Below are positions 1 through 6,357 of a stretch of 9,866 nucleotides of DNA, in pieces (position 1 is the first letter of the stretch; each line of letters starts with the position of its first letter). The notes beneath the pieces were generated by a model. It saw nothing but the letters and a program-made list of their open reading frames with translations. It was not told where the DNA came from and searched no databases. A program made the position numbers and the translations under genes. Source of the stretch: an uncultured Spirochaetia bacterium (GTDB lineage: Bacteria > Spirochaetota > CALGPD01); NCBI GenBank assembly GCA_937960625.1, contig CALGPD010000308.1, positions 1 through 9,866 of the forward strand, written 5' to 3'.

Positions 1-989
1 GCCATAAGCCTTTTATCAAAATCTTGAATAGCTTTTACTTTGTTTTCAACATCTCCAAGATGGCCGCATTCATCCGCAGCTTCAGCATGCACAAATACAA
101 AGTCGTGGTCATTAAGGGCATTAACACAGGCATCTGCTTTACCTTCGTAATTGGTGTCAATCCAGCCCGTTGCCCCTTCAACTCTTATACACGTTAAACC
201 CATTAGAACTCCAAGCCCTAATATAACATCAACAGCACTGATTATAGCTCCGGTTTTAGAATACATATCATAAAAAGAAGGCATTTCAGGTTTTCCGCCG
301 GGACTCCAGGGCCAAATCATATTAGCGCATGGTTTTCCCTGTTTAAATTTATCTGCATTTACGGAATGATTTGATAAAAACTCATAACTGTCTAATGTTA
401 ACCGGTTTAACACATTGCAAGTATTTACCTGCTTTTTGTTATTTATATCTTTAGGCCTTAATAGGATATTTTCGGATATTTCAGTATCCTGTTCATCATC
501 CGGTTTTGAGTAAATAATGTCGGAAGAAAATTCTTCCCCTTTTAAAATCAATAGATTACGGTATGATACTCCGGGAGCGAAACGTATTTTATCGCTTCCA
601 TACTTTTCGTTTAATGCTTGAATTAATTCTTCAGATTGCTCCTGAGAAATATGCCCGCCGGAATATTCTAAAAGAACGTTGTCTCTGGCATAAATCAGAT
701 TACACCGGAATGCAATTTCATCCGGAGCAAGCGTAATTCCCTGGCTTGCGGCTTCAATAGGGCCTCTGCCAAAATTATATTTTTTAACATCATAGCCTAA
801 AACGCCCATATTAGCAACGTCACTTGAAGTAGGATAGCCTTCAAATAGGGTTTTTACAGTACCGGAAATTCCTTTTTGCGCAATCATATCCATATTTGGA
901 GTATGAGCATACATTAACGGGGTTTTCCCGTCAAGCTGCTTTAAAGGCTCGTCTGCCATTCCGTCACAAAGAAAAACTACATATTTCAT
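1..989 (-). CDS. ApgM-family 2,3-bisphosphoglycerate-independent phosphoglycerate mutase / proposed homoserine kinase, C-terminus cut by window edge
   Basis: Alkaline-phosphatase-superfamily phosphomutase of the archaeal ApgM type, which interconverts 3- and 2-phosphoglycerate in the cytoplasm. A bacterial branch of the family has been proposed to act as homoserine kinase in threonine synthesis, and sequence alone does not decide between the two. The reading frame is open from the ATG at 987-989 to the window edge, giving 329 codons of an expected ~400, so about 70 C-terminal residues are missing. Visible motifs are the N-terminal metal motif CDGMAD (Asp9), the nucleophile motif TSSDVANMG (54-62, Ser56 the likely phospho-acceptor), GRGPIEAAS (75-82), WPWSPGG (226-232), and the second metal motif HAEAADECGH (301-310, Asp306 and His310). 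The leader CGGGAATGAT just before ATG is a weak ribosome site. It lies 78 bp downstream of the QueE-like gene on the same strand and may have its own promoter. Family confidence is high; exact reaction is uncertain. Confidence 0.88.
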   Translation of the reverse strand, partial: MKYVVFLCDGMADEPLKQLDGKTPLMYAHTPNMDMIAQKGISGTVKTLFEGYPTSSDVANMGVLGYDVKKYNFGRGPIEAASQGITLAPDEIAFRCNLIYARDNVLLEYSGGHISQEQSEELIQALNEKYGSDKIRFAPGVSYRNLLILKGEEFSSDIIYSKPDDEQDTEISENILLRPKDINNKKQVNTCNVLNRLTLDSYEFLSNHSVNADKFKQGKPCANMIWPWSPGGKPEMPSFYDMYSKTGAIISAVDVILGLGVLMGLTCIRVEGATGWIDTNYEGKADACVNALNDHDFVFVHAEAADECGHLGDVENKVKAIQDFDKRLM

Positions 990-1067
990 ATCATTCCCGT
1001 TCGTTTCAATTTTCTCTAACAATAATTAATGAGATTAGTTTTATTAGTCAAGAAAATGAATATTAAT

Positions 1068-1679
1068 TTATTCGAAAAGCTTAAGCGTATATTTTAAATC
1101 AGCATAACTGCAAAAGATATTCTTTACTTTTTCTATAAAGTCAACGTTGCTTTTATTTATCTTAAAAATAAAAGTAAAAACTACTTTGGCGGGGGCCAAC
1201 TTGTTTACAGTTTCCATGGCAAAATCGAGGTCCTGCTTTGATTGTATTTCAAATTTTAAATAATCATTTCCTGTCATATAAAGAAGGTTTTCAAAAAAGA
1301 ATGAACCTCCTTCTCCAGTTGAAGGCAATTTGAAATTAATAATTTTAACAGTATGAGCCGGAATATTTTCAAGAGGTCCGGTTCCGTTTGTTTTAAGATA
1401 AACTTTTTTCCCCATGGAATATAAAGCATTGCATATAATAGGAGTTTCAAAATACATTAAAGGCTCACCGCCTGTAATTAATACAAAATCATTTTCAAAC
1501 TCAGATATTTTTTTTAATATTGTATCAACTGAATATTTTTGCCAATTGGTTTCTCTGAATTCAACATCTATACAATTTGTACAATCCAGATTGCATTCGG
1601 AGACTTTAATTTCAACCACCTGTTTGTTAAGTTCTTCAGCCTCATTCAATTCGTTCTTTTTAATTGATACTATTTTCAT
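1068..1679 (-). CDS. Divergent QueE-like radical SAM protein (7-carboxy-7-deazaguanine synthase family)
   Basis: A 203-residue radical SAM protein. The [4Fe-4S]/SAM motif CNLDCTNC has the standard CX3CX2C spacing (Cys29, Cys33, Cys36), and the SAM-binding TGGEP follows at 69-73. Further QueE-like features are LKTNGTG (95-101), a FKLPSTGEG segment (116-124) resembling the SPK/K-P-S region, and a KFEI...D segment near 142-150 like KFVIxxxxD. QueE converts 6-carboxytetrahydropterin to 7-carboxy-7-deazaguanine in queuosine/preQ0 synthesis. This copy departs from canonical QueE: the N-terminal GEG substrate loop is not recognisable, the Arg-Leu-x-Gly before the first cysteine is replaced by KVSE, and CID stands where CDT is usual. 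Its ATG overlaps the upstream gene's TGA by 4 bp (TTATGA), implying translational coupling to the exported protein. No queC, queD or queF is in the window. The radical SAM fold is certain; the reaction is an inference. Confidence 0.8.
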   Translation of the reverse strand: MKIVSIKKNELNEAEELNKQVVEIKVSECNLDCTNCIDVEFRETNWQKYSVDTILKKISEFENDFVLITGGEPLMYFETPIICNALYSMGKKVYLKTNGTGPLENIPAHTVKIINFKLPSTGEGGSFFFENLLYMTGNDYLKFEIQSKQDLDFAMETVNKLAPAKVVFTFIFKINKSNVDFIEKVKNIFCSYADLKYTLKLFE

Positions 1680-2416
1680 AACTGAAACCCGACACCGAAG
1701 TTAATCCTTAAACTATTATATCTCCATTTTGAATATTCACTTTGAAATAATCCATAACTGGCAGTGAAATCCAAAACGATTAAATCCGTAACTTTTAAAT
1801 AGTATCCCATATAAATGTTGAAAAAATATATAATTCTTAACTCAGTTTCCAGAGAGGGATTGGAAAGTAAGCCTCCGTTATACGCATTAAGGTTCATGTT
1901 ATAATCAGCAAAACTATCCCCAACGTGCATACTCACACCAATACCTATCCAGAATTGATGTTTCAATGCAAGTATATACCGGAAAATTATATCAATGAGG
2001 TGATATGCTTTTACGGCTTGAGTTGAATCAAGCATATTAAAAGGCATTTCAAATTGATAAGAAAATTTAAATCCAAAATAATTACTCATTCTAATATCAA
2101 AAAAACATCCAAGACTGAATTGAGTACCGTCCCAGTCAGGATATGAATTATCAGTATGAGCCGCAATGTTGTAATAGTTAATGCTGCCAATAGGCCCGAC
2201 TGTAATCCTTGGTAGCTTTTTAGGTAAATCCTCTTTATCAATTTTTCTTTCTTTCTTTTTTTTCGCGCCTTTTTGGTTTGTTGTTGTTGTTGTTGACTGT
2301 AATTTGGGGATTTGAAAAACAGCACTATAAAGCAAATTGCCGGATAATAAAATTAAAGAAAATATTAAAATAAATAATTTTGGATTATTCCTTGAAGTCA
2401 ATAATGCTGTAAACAT
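1676..2416 (-). CDS. Predicted exported, outer-membrane beta-barrel-like protein of unknown function
   Basis: A 246-residue protein I do not recognise. Residues 1-13 are a mildly basic n-region and 14-31 a hydrophobic core, with a plausible signal peptidase I site after LYSA (residues 29-32). A low-complexity linker follows: five threonines (42-46), then a lysine-rich stretch (49-67). From about residue 70 the sequence alternates polar and hydrophobic residues, is rich in Gly, Tyr and Phe, and ends in a strand-like LRINFGVGFQL with Phe near the C-terminus, as in small outer-membrane barrels. The ATG lies inside the end of the cyclase gene (32-bp overlap). It is supported by an AAGGAAAAGAG-like ribosome site about 10 bases upstream, also within the cyclase. 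There is no better in-frame ATG before the mature domain. Translational coupling to the cyclase is likely, so a role at the envelope linked to cyclase signalling is possible but unproven. Confidence 0.78.
   Translation of the reverse strand: MFTALLTSRNNPKLFILIFSLILLSGNLLYSAVFQIPKLQSTTTTTNQKGAKKKKERKIDKEDLPKKLPRITVGPIGSINYYNIAAHTDNSYPDWDGTQFSLGCFFDIRMSNYFGFKFSYQFEMPFNMLDSTQAVKAYHLIDIIFRYILALKHQFWIGIGVSMHVGDSFADYNMNLNAYNGGLLSNPSLETELRIIYFFNIYMGYYLKVTDLIVLDFTASYGLFQSEYSKWRYNSLRINFGVGFQL
2278..2295 (-). repeat. (CAA)6 trinucleotide repeat inside the exported-protein gene
   Basis: Six perfect CAA units on the coding strand encode most of a five-threonine run directly after the predicted signal peptide region. 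A run of eight adenines (coding strand, 2256-2263) lies just downstream in the lysine-rich linker. Changes in CAA number would alter linker length without shifting frame, whereas slippage at A8 would shift it. Confidence 0.7.
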
Positions 2417-4424
2417 TTAACGGTTTCTCTTTTCCTTTTACCTTTAGTGGAGGCTGCTTTTTGGCAACAACATGGTCCATAACTTTCTCATAAGTAGATT
2501 CACTAACTAATACCATCATTCTTTCTGCTTTATCACATAAACGCGCTGCTAAGTTTACGTTATCTCCTAAAACCGTATAATTCAAACGGTTCTCACTTCC
2601 CATATTTCCAGCAACGACTTCACCTGTATTTAAACCGATACCGATAAAAATTTTATGCTGTCCGCGCCTCTCACGTTCATTGTTAAGTTCTTCAAGCTTT
2701 TTCATCATAACAACAGCGGATTTTACTGCCAGATAAGCATCAATATGCTCTCCGGATTCATCAGTGACTGGAACAGGAGCTCCATATATTGCCATTATCT
2801 CATCACCAACGAATTTATCTATAACGCCTCTATGCGCATCAATAATTTTAGACATCTCGGTCATGTATTCGTTTAACATTTCAATTACTTCTTCAGGCTG
2901 CATTTTTTCACTCATAGAAGTAAATCCCCGGATGTCGGAAAACAACATTGTAACTTCAACGCGTTCGCCGCCAAGTTTAATATCACCTTCAAGCATTTTC
3001 TCTGCAATCTCTTTTGAAACAGCTTTATTCATAGCATTACGTATTTTTTCTTTCTCGCGTAACCCTTCAACCATTTCATTAAAATTATTTGCAAGTAAAC
3101 CTATTTCATCTTTGTTTTTAACTTTTACGTCTGTTTCAAGGTCACCGGTACCAACGCGACGCATAGCTTGAACTATTTTTTTAATTGGGTTAGTAAAATA
3201 CGTTGCGAGAAGCAAAGTCATTATTAAACCAAATACAAGGTCAAGAAACGCGATCCACTGCATTTTTCTCTCTGCATCCCTGATAGTATACTGAACACCC
3301 CTTAAAGAAATACCAATATGAATTTCCGCTGCAAACCTTACGATTTCACCGCCTTTAATTTTTTGTGCAATAGGATAAGAAACATCAAGAAATTCCTCTT
3401 TTCCCCCTGACGATGTTTGAATATAGCTTTGAACAATATATCCGGATGAAAAATTCATCATTGATGTAATAACAGAACTAATAGCGGATTTTTGTTTAGC
3501 AGGCAAAGTTTTAATCCCGCGGATAACACTTCTTGAATATTCCTTTAACATTCCCACAGAGATATGCTGCCCTTCAATCATAGTGTCCAGACGTTTTCTA
3601 ACTAACGTAATGGTTTTCTTTGTATTTACGCTATTTCTGAATTGAGTTCTTAATTTAGTTAAATCACTCCTAATATTTGCAAGAAATTTTAATAATTCTT
3701 CTTTTTCCTGCTTTAAGATTTGAAAAGCGCTGTAAACAAGATTGTTAAAAGCCGTTAAAGTAACGGGTTTACCTTGAATCTGAATGGTATTCTTTAATTT
3801 AGGATAGAACTCGTTCTTTATTAAATCGCCAAGTTTATTTTTCTTTATTTCAGTAATATTTATTTCTTTTACACCAAAATAGTTATCAATAAAATTCTTA
3901 ACTGCAAATATATATCTGTACGGATAAACACCTTTGGGAAACGGAAAAGGTTTTCTTGCATATTGGTCAGCGGGAGAACGTTCGGTATCTTCGGAATGAA
4001 TTATAACAGTTCCGTTTTTGTCAATAATGTACGAATAAATAACATCTCTGGGGTGCAAATCTTTTCTTATTAATTCAATAAATAATTCAGAATATTCGTT
4101 AATTGTAATGCCTTTGATTGAACCTCTTTTTGAGGCTAATTCAAAAACTTTTACCCAGGCGGATTTTGCTTTTTCCTCAGCAATTACACCGCCTTTCTTT
4201 TTTAGCTCGGATATCAACGCTAAACGGGTGTCACGCGTGGAAATAAAATATATTGTTAATAGTAAAGCAATAATTAAAAAGGCAACGAATAAGAAAAGTT
4301 TCTTTTTCAAACTCCATCTTATCTTAAAATTATGACGCGATTGTTCAATCTGCTCGTCAATCTTTTTATCTTCTTTGTTATTCTGTTCTTCAGAATCAAC
4401 TTTCTTAAGTATATTCATACTCAT
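2385..4424 (-). CDS. Transmembrane class III adenylate/guanylate cyclase with Cache-like sensor and HAMP linker
   Basis: A 679-residue inner-membrane receptor cyclase producing a cyclic nucleotide (probably cAMP) from NTP. It has a charged cytoplasmic N-terminus (1-41), TM1 (about 42-62), an extracytoplasmic sensor (63-388) with Cache/PAS-like strands such as YSYIIDKNGTVIIHS (130-144) and a distal strand-rich part (339-376), TM2 (389-410), HAMP (411-465) and a catalytic domain (about 486-660). Metal-binding Asp497 (FSDIRGFT) and Asp541 (KFVGDE) are present. Base-selecting Lys537 and Thr617 favour ATP, and transition-state Asn624 and Arg628 (GDNVNLAAR) are intact, so it should be an active homodimer. 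The start at 4424 is preferred over the Met two codons later because AAGG lies 8 bases before it. It heads a probable operon with the exported protein and QueE-like genes and is divergent from the TPR gene. The ligand of the sensor is unknown. Confidence 0.95.
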   Translation of the reverse strand: MSMNILKKVDSEEQNNKEDKKIDEQIEQSRHNFKIRWSLKKKLFLFVAFLIIALLLTIYFISTRDTRLALISELKKKGGVIAEEKAKSAWVKVFELASKRGSIKGITINEYSELFIELIRKDLHPRDVIYSYIIDKNGTVIIHSEDTERSPADQYARKPFPFPKGVYPYRYIFAVKNFIDNYFGVKEINITEIKKNKLGDLIKNEFYPKLKNTIQIQGKPVTLTAFNNLVYSAFQILKQEKEELLKFLANIRSDLTKLRTQFRNSVNTKKTITLVRKRLDTMIEGQHISVGMLKEYSRSVIRGIKTLPAKQKSAISSVITSMMNFSSGYIVQSYIQTSSGGKEEFLDVSYPIAQKIKGGEIVRFAAEIHIGISLRGVQYTIRDAERKMQWIAFLDLVFGLIMTLLLATYFTNPIKKIVQAMRRVGTGDLETDVKVKNKDEIGLLANNFNEMVEGLREKEKIRNAMNKAVSKEIAEKMLEGDIKLGGERVEVTMLFSDIRGFTSMSEKMQPEEVIEMLNEYMTEMSKIIDAHRGVIDKFVGDEIMAIYGAPVPVTDESGEHIDAYLAVKSAVVMMKKLEELNNERERRGQHKIFIGIGLNTGEVVAGNMGSENRLNYTVLGDNVNLAARLCDKAERMMVLVSESTYEKVMDHVVAKKQPPLKVKGKEKPLNVYSIIDFKE

Positions 4425-4458
4425 TATATCGGCCTTAGTAACATAAAATTGTTAAAAT

Positions 4459-4487
4459 ATTTTAAACCATTACTTTAAAAAAATCAA
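4459..4487 (-). promoter_or_regulatory. Predicted sigma-70-type promoter of the cyclase operon
   Basis: On the minus strand TTGATT (4487-4482) and TAAAAT (4464-4459) are separated by exactly 17 bp. They match the consensus hexamers at 4 of 6 and 5 of 6 positions. Transcription would start near 4452, giving a leader of about 28 bases that contains the AAGG ribosome site. The surroundings are extremely AT-rich, so a chance match is possible, but spacing and placement are right. Confidence 0.5.
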
Positions 4488-4553
4488 GTCATAAAGTTTA
4501 CTAAAAATAAATAAACAACTTATTAAAATTTTTCTTCAATATAAATATAAATT

Positions 4554-4579
4554 ATGCAATGTAAAAATGCAATGAAATT
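4554..4579. repeat. 13-bp tandem direct repeat with ATGCAATG core, possible operator
   Basis: ATGCAATG occurs at 4554-4561 and again at 4567-4574, a 13-bp period; the units diverge only in their last few bases. The repeat lies about 30-55 bp upstream of the TATAAT proposed for the TPR gene, where an activator or repressor could bind. A site function is inference from position only. Confidence 0.45.
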
Positions 4580-4647
4580 TATTCAAGCAAAAGTATTTTC
4601 ATTCGATATTATAATAAGAACATTTAAACAAGGCGGATAAAATAAAT

Positions 4648-5370
4648 ATGGTTATTAATCTTGATGACAGAAAAACTTTATTTGAATTGGGGCATAAATA
4701 TTATAATAATCAGGAATATAATAAAGCTATCAAGTATTTTAAAAGAGTAACCGTATTATACCCCCATTATTTTGAAGCACATTTCTATTTATCCGCGGCA
4801 TATGAACTTTCCGGGCTGCTTGATAATGCAATTGAAGAGTTTGAAATACTAGTAAGATTAAAACCAAGAGATAAACAATTAAAAGACTTCCTTTTAAGAT
4901 TATATTTTAAAACAAAATCTTATAGAAAAGCAGTAAGAATATTAAGAGAACTCTATAGATTATACCCTCATAGCCCTGAATATGTAATGCTATTATCCGA
5001 AGCGCTTTTTTATTCAGCACGATATACAGCCGCCGCTAAAATATTAACTGATTTACATAAAACTTCACCATACAACGAGAAAGCATTATTTAACCTTATG
5101 CTCGTTTTCAGAGAACAAAGAAAACTAAAAAAGGCAAAAAAAACATGTAATAAACTTGTTGCAAGATTTCCCGAAAACCCTGTATATCACTATTTTCTAG
5201 GCACTATCTATGAAGATATGAAAAATTATAAGAAAATGCGCAAACACTTTGACAGGGCTTATTCGTTAATGCAGCTAGAGACTACTGACGACAGGGAATT
5301 ATTTATAGAAATATCTAAGCGGTTAAACAAAACCGGGTTAAACGGTAAATCGCTTAAATTTATGTCTTAA
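4648..5370 (+). CDS. Six-repeat TPR protein, cytoplasmic
   Basis: A 240-residue protein consisting of six contiguous 34-residue tetratricopeptide repeats with no insertions: residues 8-41, 42-75, 76-109, 110-143, 144-177 and 178-211. A 29-residue tail (212-240) follows. Each unit shows the TPR pattern, with Gly/Ala at position 8, Tyr/Phe near 11, Ala at 20 and Pro at or near 32 (for example Pro39, Pro73, Pro107, Pro141, Pro175). TPR arrays form a superhelical scaffold that binds partner proteins or peptides; no catalytic domain is attached. There is no signal peptide or membrane segment, so a cytoplasmic location is likely. The protein is strongly basic. ATG at 4648 is preceded by AAGGCGG about 11 bases upstream. 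It is divergent from the cyclase and 120 bp upstream of the MerR-type regulator on the same strand. Its partner cannot be deduced from sequence. Confidence 0.92.
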   Translation: MVINLDDRKTLFELGHKYYNNQEYNKAIKYFKRVTVLYPHYFEAHFYLSAAYELSGLLDNAIEEFEILVRLKPRDKQLKDFLLRLYFKTKSYRKAVRILRELYRLYPHSPEYVMLLSEALFYSARYTAAAKILTDLHKTSPYNEKALFNLMLVFREQRKLKKAKKTCNKLVARFPENPVYHYFLGTIYEDMKNYKKMRKHFDRAYSLMQLETTDDRELFIEISKRLNKTGLNGKSLKFMS

Positions 5371-5490
5371 TTTTCTATATTAAATTATAAGTCACATATT
5401 TTTTCTATTCATAAATTTTATGCAACTATTTTTATAAATAATTCTTGACATATGGCATTTATTCGGCAAAATATAATTAAGGATATTATA
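5371..5490 (+). promoter_or_regulatory. Upstream region of the MerR-type gene with unusually spaced promoter elements
   Basis: A perfect TTGACA (5445-5450) and a perfect TATAAT (5472-5477) are separated by 21 bp, longer than the usual 17 and slightly beyond the 19-20 bp typical of MerR-controlled promoters. The predicted start, near 5484, would leave almost no leader and exclude the ribosome site, so the pairing may be fortuitous. A 13-bp perfect palindrome, CATAAATTTTATG, lies at 5410-5422. No terminator hairpin for the preceding TPR gene is visible. Confidence 0.4.
5479..5483 (+). promoter_or_regulatory. Ribosome binding site fixing the MerR-type start codon
   Basis: AAGGA lies seven bases before the ATG at 5491. 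An in-frame ATG at 5452 would add 13 residues that do not belong to the MerR fold and would overlap the promoter elements. The site therefore supports 5491 as the start. Confidence 0.75.
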
Positions 5491-6357
5491 ATGGGAATAA
5501 CAAGAATAAAACACTATACAATAGAAGAAATTGCTGAAATTTGTAATACTAAAGTAGATGAAATAAGAATATATGAACAACGAGAAATCCTAAAGCCAAA
5601 TTACACAGATCAAGAAACTAATCAAAAATTTTACACTGAAGAACAAATATTCCTCGTTGATTGTATTAATGAATTAAGAAATATGAATTTTACTTTTGAT
5701 GAAATTAAAAACGTTTTTATTAGCGGAGATTTCCAAACGATTCAGGATTTTTATAATTTTCAGGTAACACAAATTGATTTGAAAATCAAACATCTTGAAA
5801 CTTTAAAAAAACGTTTTAAAAACCGTATAAATTCATTTAAATCCGTTTCACAAAATAAAAAGATACAAAAACAGTCAAAGCAAAGCGGAAAAATTAAAAT
5901 AACACAATTCCCGGCAAGAACGTATGTTTATGTCAATGATGAAATAATAGTTACTGCTCAGACTTTTATAGATATGCACAACAGGATGCAGAAAATTGTA
6001 ATGGATAATGAAATTCACACTACTCCCCCGTGCATTGCAATTTTCCACGGCGACTATTTAAAAGCCGCAAAAGAAAAATCAAGCGTTGATGTTTGCAGAG
6101 CTGCTTTTTTAACACAAGCTCAAAAGGATGAAAGTTTTATTAAAACCTTACCTGAAGGTAAATATGCAGCCGTGCTCTTTAATGGAGCAATGGAGGAATC
6201 TATAAAAGTGTATAATAAACTCGTTGGTTTTATTAAAGACAAAGGATACGTTGTCAAAGGCCCATTGATTAAGTTATATCATGTCAACAGCTTACATACT
6301 CAAAATGAAGAAGAATTAGTCAGTGAATTTCAAATTAAGGTTGAAAGAGTAAAATAA
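5491..6357 (+). CDS. MerR-family transcriptional regulator with GyrI-like effector-binding domain
   Basis: A 288-residue BmrR-type regulator. The winged-helix DNA-binding domain spans about 8-77: YTIEEIAEICNTKVDEIRIY is the helix-turn-helix, followed by YEQREILKP (in place of YYExxGLLxP) and KFYTEEQ (in place of YRxY). A helical dimerisation segment covers about 80-118 and a Lys/Gln-rich linker about 119-135. A GyrI-like domain occupies 134-288, with PPCIAIFHGDY (179-189), LPEGKYAAVLFNG (220-232) and a C-terminal strand SEFQIKV whose Glu279 corresponds in position to the buried acidic residue that contacts cationic drugs in BmrR. Such proteins sense small hydrophobic molecules and activate promoters with long spacers by distorting DNA. 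No transporter or efflux gene adjoins it, so its target is not obvious; autoregulation is possible. Its stop codon directly abuts the stop of the convergent methyltransferase gene. Confidence 0.9.
   Translation: MGITRIKHYTIEEIAEICNTKVDEIRIYEQREILKPNYTDQETNQKFYTEEQIFLVDCINELRNMNFTFDEIKNVFISGDFQTIQDFYNFQVTQIDLKIKHLETLKKRFKNRINSFKSVSQNKKIQKQSKQSGKIKITQFPARTYVYVNDEIIVTAQTFIDMHNRMQKIVMDNEIHTTPPCIAIFHGDYLKAAKEKSSVDVCRAAFLTQAQKDESFIKTLPEGKYAAVLFNGAMEESIKVYNKLVGFIKDKGYVVKGPLIKLYHVNSLHTQNEEELVSEFQIKVERVK

Larger units (their letters stand above)
4425..4647. promoter_or_regulatory. Divergent intergenic region between cyclase and TPR genes
   Basis: A 223-bp noncoding gap, very AT-rich, between divergently transcribed genes. 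It holds the cyclase promoter on the minus side. On the plus side a perfect TATAAT (4610-4615) lies about 33 bases before the TPR start codon but has no good -35 hexamer upstream. An AAGGCGG ribosome site follows at 4630-4636. A 13-bp tandem repeat sits between the two promoters. No small ORF, RNA gene or terminator hairpin was seen. Confidence 0.6.

Noticed and set aside
1023..1051. TTGACT and a repeated ACTAAT on the minus strand before the ApgM-family gene
   Set aside because: No -10 hexamer fits at 16-18 bp (TAATTA is poor), so an independent promoter cannot be supported; transcription could continue from upstream.
2086..2325. Minus-strand open frame with a five-glutamine run
   Set aside because: It is the CAA repeat of the exported-protein gene read in another frame; it has no ribosome site of its own and overlaps a better-supported gene.
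5371..5409. Intrinsic terminator after the TPR gene
   Set aside because: T-rich stretches exist but no GC-containing stem precedes them.
5452..5490. 13-residue N-terminal extension of the MerR-type regulator
   Set aside because: The ATG at 5452 lacks a ribosome site and the extension falls outside the MerR fold; AAGGA directly supports 5491.
5392..5580. Minus-strand 62-codon frame rich in Tyr, Phe and Ser
   Set aside because: Composition reflects AT-rich intergenic and antisense sequence; it overlaps the start of the regulator and has no recognisable domain.
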